Positions 25,277 through 33,871 of a stretch of 64,000 nucleotides of DNA are shown one piece after another. Position 1 is the stretch's first letter; every line of letters starts with the position of its first letter. This stretch comes from Pseudoxanthomonas sp. F37 (GTDB taxonomy: Bacteria > Pseudomonadota > Gammaproteobacteria > Xanthomonadales > Xanthomonadaceae). Position numbers and translations under genes: made by a program. Location: the NCBI RefSeq assembly GCF_022965755.1, contig NZ_CP095187.1, forward strand, positions 1,674,001 to 1,738,000. The letters run 5' to 3'. Below the pieces are notes generated by a model. The model searched no databases, was not told the origin of the DNA, and saw only the letters and a list, made by a program, of their open reading frames with translations.

Positions 25277-27541
25277 ATGACCCGTAACCACCACCCCTTT
25301 TCTGCCACGCCCCTGCGGGCCGGCCTGCTGGCCGTGCTGCTTGCCGCCCCCGCCGCGGCCAAGCCGCCGGTCTACGCCACCCCGGCCGAGACGGCCTTCG
25401 TCGACGCGCTGATGGCGAGGATGACGGTGGAGGAAAAGCTCGGCCAGCTGAACCAGCCGCCGGGCGTGGGCAACAACACCGGCCCGGCCGCGATGGCGGG
25501 CAACGAGGACCAGATCCGCCGGGGCGAGATCGGTTCCTACCTCGGTACCCAGGGGGCGGCGCTGACCTGCCGCCTGCAGAAGATCGCGGTGGAAGAATCG
25601 CGGTTGGGCATCCCGCTGCTGTTCGGCTACGACGTGATCCATGGCCACCGGACCGTCTTCCCGGTGCCGCTGGGCGAATCGTCCAGCTTCGATCCGGATG
25701 AGGTCCAGCACGCCGCGCGCGTCGCCGCGATCGAGGCCGCCGCCCACGGCATCCACTGGACCTACGCGCCGATGGTCGACATCGCGCGCGATCCGCGCTG
25801 GGGCCGCATCGTCGAAGGCGCCGGCGAGGATCCTTACCTCGGCTCCGTCCTGGCGGCGGCGCGGGTGCGCGGCTTCCAGGGCGACGACCTGCGCAAGCCG
25901 GATGCGGTGCTGGCCACGGCCAAGCATTTCGTCGCCTATGGCGCGGCCGAGGCCGGTCGCGACTACAACGTGGCCGACATCTCCGAACGCACCCTGCACG
26001 AGGTCTATCTGCCGCCGTTCAAGGCCGCCATCGATGCCGGCGCGCAGTCGATCATGGCCTCGTTCAACGAGATCGCGGGTGTGCCGATGCATGCGCACCG
26101 GCCGCTGATCCAGGACCTGCTGCGCAAGCAATGGGGCTGGGACGGGCTGCTCGTCAGCGACTACACCGGCGTGATGGAACTGATGCCGCATGGCGTGGCC
26201 GCGGACCGCGAGCAGGCCGGCGCGCTGGGCCTGCGTGCCGGCGTCGATGTCGACATGGTCAGCCAGATCTACGTGAAGGACCTGCCGGCCGCGGTCAGGG
26301 CGGGCCGCGTGCCGATGGCGGAGGTGGATGCGTCGGTGCGCCGCGTGCTCAATGCGAAGTACCGGCTGGGCCTGTTCGACGACCCGTACCGTTCCTGCAC
26401 GCCGGATGGCGCACGCGAGCGCGCGCTGACGCTGACGCCCGAGCACCGCGCCGCTGCGCGCCGCATGGCGCAGAAGTCGATGGTGCTGCTGGAGAACCAG
26501 GGCGACGTGCTGCCGTTGTCGAAGTCGGTGCGCACGCTGGCGGTGATCGGCCCGCTGGCCGACCACCGCCGCGCGATGCTCGGCAACTGGGCGGTGGCCG
26601 GGCGCGAGGAGGATGCGATCACGCCGCTGGAGGGCCTGAAGGCGGCGCTGGGCGACAAGACCCGGCTGATCGTGGTCAAGGGCGCCGACATCGACAGCCA
26701 GGACACCACAGGCTTCGCCGAGGCCGTCGCCGCCGCGAAACAGGCCGACGCGGTGGTGATGTTCCTCGGCGAGCACCCGGACATGAGTGCGGAAGCCAAC
26801 AACCGCACCTCGCTCGATCTGCCGGGCGTGCAGGAACGATTGGCGCTCGCCGTCGCCGCAACCGGCAAACCGGTCGCCCTTGTGCTGCTCAACGGTCGCC
26901 CGCTGTCGATCGGTCGCCTGAAGGGCAGGGTGCCGGCGATCCTCGAAGCCTGGTTCCCCGGCGTGGAAGGCGGGCCGGCGATCGCCGACGTGCTGTTCGG
27001 CGACGTCAACCCGTCGGCGAAGCTGCCGGTGACCTTCCCGCACAACGTCGGCCAGGTGCCCATCTACTACGCGCACAAGAACACCGGCCGCCCGCCGAGC
27101 GAGGAAGAGAAGTACACCAGCAAGTATCTCGACGTGCCGTGGACGCCGCTGTACGCCTTCGGCCATGGTCTGAGCTACACGACGTTCCGCTACGACACGC
27201 CGGTCCTGTCGAAGAAGACGCTGGCGCCTTCTGCGCTGCAGCAGCAGGTCAGCGTGCGCGTCACCAACACCGGCAAGCGGGCGGGCGAGGAAGTCGTGCA
27301 GTTGTACGTGCGCGACGATGTGGCCAGCATCACGCGACCGGTGAAGCAGCTGCGCGGATTCCAGCGGGTCGCGCTGCAGCCGGGCGAGTCGAAGGTGGTC
27401 ACCTTCGCGCTGGGTTTCGATGACCTGGCGATGCTCGACGACCGCATGCAGCGCGTGGTCGAACCGGGCACGTTCACCGTGTTCGTCGGCGGCAGTTCGG
27501 ACACGACGCACGAAGCGAAGTTCGAGGTCGCCGGCAAGTAA
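25277..27541 (+). CDS. bglX: Periplasmic GH3 beta-glucosidase (BglX-like)
   Basis: A 754-residue exported glycoside hydrolase family 3 enzyme releasing glucose from beta-linked gluco-oligosaccharides. The signal peptide ends near residue 28 (LAAPAAA). The N-terminal (beta/alpha)8 domain carries AKHFVAYG and the nucleophile Asp295 in LLVSDYTG. The alpha/beta sandwich domain (IGPLADHRRAMLG; FLGEHPDMSAEANNR, with a likely acid/base Glu) follows. A C-terminal fibronectin-III-like domain (VRVTNTGKRAGEEVVQLYV) ends the protein. GGGAGGGCGCC precedes the ATG; the frame extends upstream through the operator, which argues for the later start. GH3 members can act on sophorose-type beta-1,2 links, among others. 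Preceded by an operator-like palindrome and followed by the LacI gene. Confidence 0.93.
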   Translation: MTRNHHPFSATPLRAGLLAVLLAAPAAAKPPVYATPAETAFVDALMARMTVEEKLGQLNQPPGVGNNTGPAAMAGNEDQIRRGEIGSYLGTQGAALTCRLQKIAVEESRLGIPLLFGYDVIHGHRTVFPVPLGESSSFDPDEVQHAARVAAIEAAAHGIHWTYAPMVDIARDPRWGRIVEGAGEDPYLGSVLAAARVRGFQGDDLRKPDAVLATAKHFVAYGAAEAGRDYNVADISERTLHEVYLPPFKAAIDAGAQSIMASFNEIAGVPMHAHRPLIQDLLRKQWGWDGLLVSDYTGVMELMPHGVAADREQAGALGLRAGVDVDMVSQIYVKDLPAAVRAGRVPMAEVDASVRRVLNAKYRLGLFDDPYRSCTPDGARERALTLTPEHRAAARRMAQKSMVLLENQGDVLPLSKSVRTLAVIGPLADHRRAMLGNWAVAGREEDAITPLEGLKAALGDKTRLIVVKGADIDSQDTTGFAEAVAAAKQADAVVMFLGEHPDMSAEANNRTSLDLPGVQERLALAVAATGKPVALVLLNGRPLSIGRLKGRVPAILEAWFPGVEGGPAIADVLFGDVNPSAKLPVTFPHNVGQVPIYYAHKNTGRPPSEEEKYTSKYLDVPWTPLYAFGHGLSYTTFRYDTPVLSKKTLAPSALQQQVSVRVTNTGKRAGEEVVQLYVRDDVASITRPVKQLRGFQRVALQPGESKVVTFALGFDDLAMLDDRMQRVVEPGTFTVFVGGSSDTTHEAKFEVAGK

Positions 27542-27614
27542 ACCTGAGGCGTTGCGGCATGGGTGAATATGCTGCAACGCAAAATACTTACGGATACCTG
27601 TCGGCTCACACAAG

Positions 27615-27635
27615 TGCCTGAATTCCAGGCATTTT
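27615..27635 (+). terminator. Terminator-like hairpin after bglX
   Basis: TGCCTG, loop AATTC, CAGGCA, then TTTT. The stem is short, 73 bp after the bglX stop. Confidence 0.45.
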
Positions 27636-27655
27636 CGGGATTGAATAACGCGGGC

Positions 27656-27685
27656 TTTACACGTTTCCGTGAAAACGGTTACAGT
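27656..27685 (+). promoter_or_regulatory. lacI promoter with overlapping operator
   Basis: TTTACA (27656-27661), an 18-bp spacer, then TACAGT (27680-27685) form a plausible sigma-70 promoter. The operator TGAAAACGGTTACA at 27670-27683 covers the spacer end and the -10. This suggests autoregulation of the LacI gene, whose ATG is 41 bp further on. Confidence 0.6.
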
Positions 27686-27726
27686 CCGCGCCACTTGCAG
27701 CAGTCATCACCGCGGAGGGGCGGGGA

Positions 27727-28755
27727 ATGGCGCGAACCTCGGTCACCATCAAGGATGTCGCACGTGAGGCACGGGTTTCCGTGGCGACCGTGTCGCGCGC
27801 CTTGAACGGGCACGAGAACGTGGCCGAATCCGTGCGCCAGCAGGTCCTGGCCACGGCCGACCGCCTGCGCTACCAGCCCCATGCCGCGGCCCGCAGCCTG
27901 AGCAGCCGGCGCACCCAGACCATCGGCGTGGTGCTGCCCGACCTGTATGGCGAATTCTTCTCCGAACTGATCCGCGGCATCGACCAGGTGGCCCGCGCGC
28001 GTCGCCAGCATCTGCTCGTCTCCAGTTATCACGGCCTTCCGGAGGAGCAGGGTGAAGCCCTGCGCGCCATGCGGGGCCGCGTGGATGGCCTGCTGGTGCT
28101 GTCCCCGTATACCGACCAGCCCGGTTTCCTGGTGGACAACCTGCCATCGTCGCTGCCGGTCGTGCTGATCAATACCGACGTGCAGGAAGCGGCCTATCCG
28201 GCGCTGACCATCGACAACTACAGCGCCGCCGTGGCCATGGTCGAGCACCTGGCGCAGGCGGGCCATCGCCGTATCGCCTTCATCGGTGGGCCGGAAGGCA
28301 ATTTCGACGCACGCGAGCGCCTGCGCGGCTACCGCGATGCGCTCGCCCGCTTCGCGCCGGAGGCGATGCCGCAGGAGTTCGCCGGGGACTTCAGCGAGAC
28401 GGCCGGCTACGAAGCCGGAAAGCGCATCGCGCAGGCGGCGGACCGGCCGCAGGCGGTGTTCGCCGCCAACGACATGATGGCGCTGGGCTGCCTGTATGCC
28501 TTCAACGAGGCCGGCGTGCGCGTCCCGCAGGACATCGCCCTTGCCGGCTTCGACGACATCCCGCTGGCGCGCTTCGTTCACCCGACCTTGACCACGATGC
28601 GGGTCAGTATCGCGGAGCTTGGCGGGCAGGCGATGAGCCGGCTGCTGGACACGATCGACTCCGACGGCGAGCGCGTGGCGCCGTCGGCGACGCTGGTTCC
28701 CGAACTGATCGTGCGGGAGTCGAGCATCGGAGCGGTGCCGCGGGCGAAGAAGTAA
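27727..28755 (+). CDS. LacI-family transcriptional regulator
   Basis: A 342-residue repressor-type protein. The helix-turn-helix (VTIKDVAREARVSVATVSRALNG, about 6-28) and hinge helix (YQPHAAARSL) precede the periplasmic-binding-protein-like sensor domain from about residue 62. That domain includes the RGIDQVARAR, GFDDIPLARFVHPTLTT and C-terminal IVRESS segments. The hinge helix follows the LacI pattern of central CG recognition, which fits the CG-centred palindromes TGWAAACGNTTACA found before bglX, this gene, the TonB receptor, the GH144 operon and the ABC ATPase. The probable ligand is a gluco-oligosaccharide or derived sugar. It is most likely the local regulator of the 25-48 kb locus. Confidence 0.94.
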   Translation: MARTSVTIKDVAREARVSVATVSRALNGHENVAESVRQQVLATADRLRYQPHAAARSLSSRRTQTIGVVLPDLYGEFFSELIRGIDQVARARRQHLLVSSYHGLPEEQGEALRAMRGRVDGLLVLSPYTDQPGFLVDNLPSSLPVVLINTDVQEAAYPALTIDNYSAAVAMVEHLAQAGHRRIAFIGGPEGNFDARERLRGYRDALARFAPEAMPQEFAGDFSETAGYEAGKRIAQAADRPQAVFAANDMMALGCLYAFNEAGVRVPQDIALAGFDDIPLARFVHPTLTTMRVSIAELGGQAMSRLLDTIDSDGERVAPSATLVPELIVRESSIGAVPRAKK

Positions 28756-28789
28756 GAGAAAGAGGCACCCGCTTTTTTTTGGGCGGGCT

Positions 28790-28803
28790 TGTAACCGATT
28801 ACA
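28790..28803. promoter_or_regulatory. LacI-type operator before the TonB receptor
   Basis: TGTAACCGATTACA, a palindrome with 5-bp arms TGTAA/TTACA around CCGA, 53 bp before the receptor ATG. Confidence 0.65.
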
Positions 28804-28856
28804 GGCGGCCATCAAGCCGGCCCGCAATGAAACGACTTTTTGGAGGGAGAGAGCCA

Positions 28857-31800
28857 ATGAAACATCGCAACCGTTCCATGTTCCAACCCAAGCGCAAGCT
28901 GCTGACCTGCGCCTTGGCCAGCGTACTCGTCGTGGCCAGCGGCCACGCCATCGCCCAGTCGTCCAACGCCACGCTGCGCGGCAAGGCGGAAGCCGGCGCG
29001 CAGGTCACCGCGGTCAACACCGCCACGGGCAGCAAGCGGCAGGTGACCGCGAATGCCGACGGCAGCTATGCGCTGGCCGGCCTGCCGCCGGGCACCTATA
29101 CGGTGTCCTCGGGTGGAACCGAACGCACCGTAACCCTGCAGGTCGCTACGTCGGTCAGCCTGGACCTGGTAGGCGGCGCGCCTGCCGCTCCGGCCGGCGA
29201 TGCGACCACGCTGGACACCGTGCGCGTGTCGGCCCCGCCGCTGCAGGAGGTCAAGACCTCCGAAGTCGGCACCAATGTGTCACTGAAGCAGATCAACACC
29301 ATCCCGCAGCTGACGCGCAACTTCCTCGAGTTCGCCGACACCGTGCCGGGCATGCAGTTCGAGACCGACCAGAGGACCGGCCAGTCCAAGCTTCGTGGCG
29401 GCGCGCAGAAGACCAGTGCCATCAACGTCTACATCGATGGCGTGGGCCAGAAGAACTACGTTCTGACCGGTGGCGTGGCGGGCCAGGACCAGAGCGCGGG
29501 CAATCCGTTCCCGCAGCTGGCGATCGGCGAGTACAAGGTGGTGACGTCGAACTACAAGGCCGAGTTCGATCAGGTAGGTTCGGCAGCGATCATCGCCCAG
29601 ACCAAGTCGGGTACGAACGAGTTCAAGGGTGAACTGTTTACCCGGTACACAAATACCTCGATGCGCCAGCCAACCGTAAGTGAAGTCGGTGCAGGCGAGG
29701 ATAAGGCCAAGACCAAGCAGAACGAGTACGGCTTCGCGCTGGGCGGCCCGATCATTCAGGACAAGATGCACTTCTTCTTCAGCTACGAAGCCAAGGATTT
29801 CGTGCTGAACGTCGATCCCGTGGCGGTTCCCAATCAGTGGGCTTCCTTCGAAGACTTCCTGCCGGAGCGGATCCGCGACCAATTGGGTCCGACGACGTCC
29901 CCCTTCAACGAAGACTTGTACTTCGGCAAGTTGAGCTGGGACATCGGCGACAATGACCGGCTGGAATTGTCTGCGAAGTACCGCGATGAAGAAGGCGTCA
30001 GCGGCAATGGCGGTACGACGACCGATACCGCGGCGAAAGTTAACTTCAATACCGATAAGCGCTACGACTTGCGCTGGATGCATTACGGTGAAACGTTCCT
30101 CAATGAGGCGCGTGTTACCTACGAGGACTCGCTCTTCAACCCGGCGGCTTTCACCATCGGCAACCAGTCCGTCTATACGCGCGGCCCCGTCGAGAACGAT
30201 GTCCTGCTGTTCGCTGATTCCACCAGCGCATTGTCCATCCAGCGCAAGGGTCAGAAGGGCCCGGCGTTCCAGAACGACTTGACGTTCAACTCGTTCGAAT
30301 GGATGGGCGACCATGTCGTCAAGATGGGCGTGAAGTACAAATCGGTTGAACTGACGCAAAGCGAGAACTCGGCGATCAATCCGACGTTCCGTTATGCGGT
30401 CAATGATGGTTCGCTGGCGGTGACGCCGTATACGCCCATCGGCACGGCCACGATCCCCTATCAGGTCAACTTCAATCTGCCCTTCGAGGGTGCCTCGCCC
30501 ATCGTTACCACCAAGGCCAAGCAGTACGGCATCTACGTGCAGGACGACTGGGATGTCACTGATCGCCTGCAGCTGAATCTCGGCCTCCGTTGGGATTACG
30601 AAGAGATCCCGTCCTATCTGGATTACCAGACCCCGGAAGAGGTGGTCGACGCATTGTACGGTCCCGGCACGGGTAGCAACTCGGGCGGCGTCTACGCCGA
30701 CCAGCTGCGCGCCGGCGGTGTCAACATCGAGGACTACATCAGCACTGGCAACAACCGCAAGGCCGACAAGAACAACTGGGCGCCACGCCTGGGCTTCTCG
30801 TACGACCTGACCGGCGACGAGCGTTGGGTGGTCTTCGGTGGCGCAGGTCGTAGCTACGACCGAAACCTGTTCGACTACATGGGTCTCGAGCAGGTCAAAG
30901 CAGCGCTTGCTACTTACAAAGTCAATTTCGTCGAGACATCGGGATGCACCCCCGCACCGGGCACATGCGTGCCTTGGGATGCGAGCTATCTGAACGGAAT
31001 CGATGCGCTGCGTGGAATCGTCGACGAGCGCGGCCGAAACGGCGAAATCGATCTGCTGAACAATGATCTCGTTACTCCGTATTCTGACCAGTACTCGCTC
31101 GGCATCCGCGGCACGATCGGCGAGTGGAGCACGTCGGCAACGGTGGCCTACATCCACAGCAAGGAAGGTTTCGTCTTCACCTTGGGCAACCGCTATCCCA
31201 ACGGCAATTTCTGGGATGCGCCCTCGTGGAATCCTGATGACATCGCGCAGCCGTGGGACCACAATCCGCCAGGCTTCGGCGGCCTGATCCTGGGTGATAA
31301 CGGCATAGAGACCAAGACCACGCAGTTGTTGCTGTCGGCCGAGAAGCCCTATACCGAAGAGTCCGGTTGGGGATTCACTGCGGCGTATACGTTCTCCCGT
31401 GCCAAGGGCAACCGCGGCGGTGACGAGCACTACTCCTTCGATGCTCCGACGATCGAGGCGTATCCCTTCATCGACCTGAAAGCCACGCCGCGGCACCGTC
31501 TGGTGATGACGGGTATCTATGACTTGCCGTGGGGCTTCACCGCCTCCGCCAAGGTGACCCTGGCGACCCCGCCGCCGATCAACGATGTTGCCGGCTGGTG
31601 GACGTACCAGTCCCCAGAGCCCGTTCCCCCGCTGATCGTCTCTGTAGACGCGCCAGGAACGTTTGGTACCAAGCAGTTGGATCTGTCGCTGTCCAAGCGC
31701 TTTGATATCGCCGAAGACATGGCGTTCGAAGTGCGTGCCGACATGATCAACGTCACCAATGAAGAGAACTACAGCTCGTATGACGTGATGTGGGGCTCCG

Positions 31801-31904
31801 GTGGCGTCTACGATCCGTCGGTCAGGGTCCGCGACACGGGCAATGACGTCAGGAGCTACACATCGCCGCGCACGCTGTTCGTCAGTGCGCGTCTGACCTG
31901 GTAA
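28857..31904 (+). CDS. TonB-dependent outer-membrane receptor (Oar-like, carbohydrate locus)
   Basis: A 1015-residue outer-membrane transporter. GGAGGGA sits 8 nt before ATG 28857, so a longer frame from an upstream TTG is rejected. The signal peptide ends near AIAQ (34). A carboxypeptidase-regulatory-like beta domain (about 37-105; GSYALAGLPPGTYTV) precedes a TonB-box-like LDTVRVSA (119-126), the plug (about 130-270) and a 22-strand-type barrel ending in an aromatic residue (SARLTW). The plug-plus-CarboxypepD_reg layout is that of Oar/TBDT proteins of Xanthomonadaceae. Genomic context suggests import of a glucan or oligosaccharide. By eye, the barrel-coding part has distinctly lower GC than its neighbours. 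An operator-like palindrome precedes it. Confidence 0.93.
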   Translation: MKHRNRSMFQPKRKLLTCALASVLVVASGHAIAQSSNATLRGKAEAGAQVTAVNTATGSKRQVTANADGSYALAGLPPGTYTVSSGGTERTVTLQVATSVSLDLVGGAPAAPAGDATTLDTVRVSAPPLQEVKTSEVGTNVSLKQINTIPQLTRNFLEFADTVPGMQFETDQRTGQSKLRGGAQKTSAINVYIDGVGQKNYVLTGGVAGQDQSAGNPFPQLAIGEYKVVTSNYKAEFDQVGSAAIIAQTKSGTNEFKGELFTRYTNTSMRQPTVSEVGAGEDKAKTKQNEYGFALGGPIIQDKMHFFFSYEAKDFVLNVDPVAVPNQWASFEDFLPERIRDQLGPTTSPFNEDLYFGKLSWDIGDNDRLELSAKYRDEEGVSGNGGTTTDTAAKVNFNTDKRYDLRWMHYGETFLNEARVTYEDSLFNPAAFTIGNQSVYTRGPVENDVLLFADSTSALSIQRKGQKGPAFQNDLTFNSFEWMGDHVVKMGVKYKSVELTQSENSAINPTFRYAVNDGSLAVTPYTPIGTATIPYQVNFNLPFEGASPIVTTKAKQYGIYVQDDWDVTDRLQLNLGLRWDYEEIPSYLDYQTPEEVVDALYGPGTGSNSGGVYADQLRAGGVNIEDYISTGNNRKADKNNWAPRLGFSYDLTGDERWVVFGGAGRSYDRNLFDYMGLEQVKAALATYKVNFVETSGCTPAPGTCVPWDASYLNGIDALRGIVDERGRNGEIDLLNNDLVTPYSDQYSLGIRGTIGEWSTSATVAYIHSKEGFVFTLGNRYPNGNFWDAPSWNPDDIAQPWDHNPPGFGGLILGDNGIETKTTQLLLSAEKPYTEESGWGFTAAYTFSRAKGNRGGDEHYSFDAPTIEAYPFIDLKATPRHRLVMTGIYDLPWGFTASAKVTLATPPPINDVAGWWTYQSPEPVPPLIVSVDAPGTFGTKQLDLSLSKRFDIAEDMAFEVRADMINVTNEENYSSYDVMWGSGGVYDPSVRVRDTGNDVRSYTSPRTLFVSARLTW

Positions 31905-31929
31905 CAGGTACGACGTCATAGGCCATGTT

Positions 31930-31953
31930 CGGGACCCGCGCAAGCGGGTCCCG
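31930..31953 (+). terminator. Stem-loop between TonB receptor and halogenase-like gene
   Basis: A perfect 10-bp stem CGGGACCCGC/GCGGGTCCCG around GCAA, then TCATAT. With no real T run it may be an attenuating or mRNA-stabilising element that sets receptor above halogenase expression. Confidence 0.5.
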
Positions 31954-31971
31954 TCATATGGGGGAGGGGAG

Positions 31972-33492
31972 ATGGACGTCAGTCCGATTCGCGAAGTGGT
32001 GGTGGTGGGCGGCGGCTCGGCCGGCTGGATGGCCGCGTCGGCGCTGGTCAGGCATCTGGACCGGAGCTGCAAGGTACGGCTGGTGGAGTCCGACGAGATC
32101 GGCATCATCGGCGTCGGCGAAGCCACGGTGCCGCACATCCGCACGTTCAATGCGCAAGCGCTGGGGCTGGACGAGGCGGAGTTCGTCCGCGCCACCCAAG
32201 GCACCTTCAAGCTCGGCATCGAGTTCCGCGACTGGGCGCGCATCGGCGACCGTTACATGCACGGGTTCGGCATGGTCGGGCACGACCCCGGTCCAGCCGC
32301 GTTCCACCATTACTGGCTGCGCCTGCTGCTGGCCGGCAAGGATGTCGGCGACATCGGTTCGTATCAATTGCAGACCGTGGCCTCGCGCCAGGACCGCTTC
32401 CTTCCCGGGGCGACGGACGTACCGCCCACGTCGCCTCTGGCATCGGTGGCCTACGCCTACCACTTCGACGCGACGCTCTACGCGCGCTACCTGCGCGGTT
32501 TCGCGGAAGGACAGGGCGTCGAAAGGATCGAAGGCAGGGTGGTGGATGTCGAGCTGCGTCCGGAGGATGGTTTCGTCTCGGCGGTGGTCATGGCCGACGG
32601 TCGCCGCGTCGAAGGCGACCTGTTCATCGATTGCTCCGGCTTTCGTGGCGTGCTGATCGAGCAGGCGCTGAAGACCGGCTACGAAGACTGGAGTCACTGG
32701 CTGCCGTGCGACCGAGCGGTGGCGGTGCCCTGCGCGCGCGCCGGCGACCCCACGCCCTATACGCGCTCGACAGCGCGCACGGCGGGCTGGCAATGGCGCA
32801 TTCCGCTGCAGCATCGCACCGGCAACGGCCTGGTCTACTGCAGCCGCTTCCTCAGCGACGACGAAGCCGCAGGCACGCTGCTTGCGAATCTGGACGGCGA
32901 TGCACAGGCGGAACCGCGGCCGCTGCGTTTCGTGACCGGCAAGCGCAAGCAGTTCTGGAGCCGCAACGTGGTGGCGGTCGGGCTTGCGAGTGGCTTCATG
33001 GAGCCGCTGGAGTCGACCAGCCTGCTGCTGATCCAGACGGCGATCCTGCGCTTGCTGGACATGTTTCCGCGACGGGGAATCGATCCCGGTCTGGTCGCGC
33101 GCTACAACCAGCGCACGCATTTCGAGTACGACCATATCCGGGATTTCCTGATCCTGCACTACAAGGCCGTGGAGCGCGACGAGCCGTTCTGGCGCGAATG
33201 CCGGGACATGGCGATTCCCGACACGCTGCAGGCCAACATCGATCTGTTCCGCAACAGCGGACGCTTCTATCGGGACGGCGAGGAGTTCTTCGCCCTGCAG
33301 AGCTGGGTGCAGGTGATGCTGGGCCAGCGCATCGTGCCGGAGGCCTATTCGCCCCTGGTGGATCGCCTGTCAGAGGCAGAGGTCGAGGCCTTCGTGGCGA
33401 ATGTCCGGCAGACCATCGACCGCTGCGTGCAGGCCATGCCCAGGCACCAGGCCTTCATCGAACGCCATTGCCGGGCGCCGGCGGTGGGTTGA
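31972..33492 (+). CDS. Tryptophan-halogenase-family flavoprotein
   Basis: A 506-residue flavin-dependent halogenase family member. FAD-binding GGGSAG is at 13-18. Lys80 in GTFKLGIEF aligns with the catalytic lysine of PrnA/RebH-type enzymes. The halogenase signature W-x-W-x-I-P is intact at 273-278 (WQWRIP). True halogenases pass HOCl or HOBr from the flavin to this lysine. Homologues beside TonB receptors are common in Xanthomonadaceae and Caulobacter, and their natural substrates are mostly unknown. GGGGAGGGG precedes the ATG, 67 bp after the receptor stop, so co-transcription is likely. No flavin reductase is adjacent. A role in modifying or sensing the imported ligand is speculation. Confidence 0.92.
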   Translation: MDVSPIREVVVVGGGSAGWMAASALVRHLDRSCKVRLVESDEIGIIGVGEATVPHIRTFNAQALGLDEAEFVRATQGTFKLGIEFRDWARIGDRYMHGFGMVGHDPGPAAFHHYWLRLLLAGKDVGDIGSYQLQTVASRQDRFLPGATDVPPTSPLASVAYAYHFDATLYARYLRGFAEGQGVERIEGRVVDVELRPEDGFVSAVVMADGRRVEGDLFIDCSGFRGVLIEQALKTGYEDWSHWLPCDRAVAVPCARAGDPTPYTRSTARTAGWQWRIPLQHRTGNGLVYCSRFLSDDEAAGTLLANLDGDAQAEPRPLRFVTGKRKQFWSRNVVAVGLASGFMEPLESTSLLLIQTAILRLLDMFPRRGIDPGLVARYNQRTHFEYDHIRDFLILHYKAVERDEPFWRECRDMAIPDTLQANIDLFRNSGRFYRDGEEFFALQSWVQVMLGQRIVPEAYSPLVDRLSEAEVEAFVANVRQTIDRCVQAMPRHQAFIERHCRAPAVG

Positions 33493-33593
33493 ATGCGAGT
33501 GAACGCGTGGCCGCTGCACTGCAGCATGGAAGCCTCTGGTTTTCCGAAAGGAAACAAGGGTTTGCGCACCCCGCGGAGCGGATGTGGCCGTTT

Positions 33594-33622
33594 TTGCCAT
33601 GGACGATGAAAACGGTTACATT
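33594..33622 (+). promoter_or_regulatory. Sigma-70-like promoter with LacI-type operator, upstream of the GH144 operon
   Basis: TTGCCA (33594-33599), a 17-bp spacer, then TACATT (33617-33622). The operator TGAAAACGGTTACA at 33607-33620 overlaps the spacer and -10. Transcription from here would give a leader of about 240 nt before the GH144 start. The stretch 33493-33871 otherwise holds no convincing gene. Confidence 0.6.
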
Positions 33623-33850
33623 TCGGCGGTGAGCGGTCATCCGTGGAGGGCGGAAGTGACGCACGAGTGGTTCATCCGACACGCGTCTGCCGCCGATGAA
33701 ACGGCGCAGGAATGCACGTCACCGATACGTCCGCCGACGGGCGCTTGTGCCTTCTCCGTCTCCTGTCTTTCCGGCAGCGGAATCCCCCGAAATTTCTGAA
33801 TCGCCGGCGAATTCCGTTGCCGATCCGGCGCGCAGGGTTTCGTCCTCGAA

Positions 33851-33864
33851 TGTAAACGTTTACA
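33851..33864. promoter_or_regulatory. Perfect palindromic LacI-type operator at the GH144 start
   Basis: TGTAAACGTTTACA, fully symmetric, ends 7 bp before the GH144 ATG. It is the best copy of the motif in the window and replaces the space where a ribosome site would be expected. Confidence 0.75.
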
Positions 33865-33871
33865 GCCCAGC

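Noticed and set aside
28755..28790. Terminator after lacI at the run of eight T
   Set aside because: The T run lies inside the potential loop rather than after a stem, so it does not have terminator form.
33584..33799. 71-codon frame between the halogenase-like and GH144 genes
   Set aside because: It runs through the first promoter and operator, lacks a ribosome site and resembles no family.
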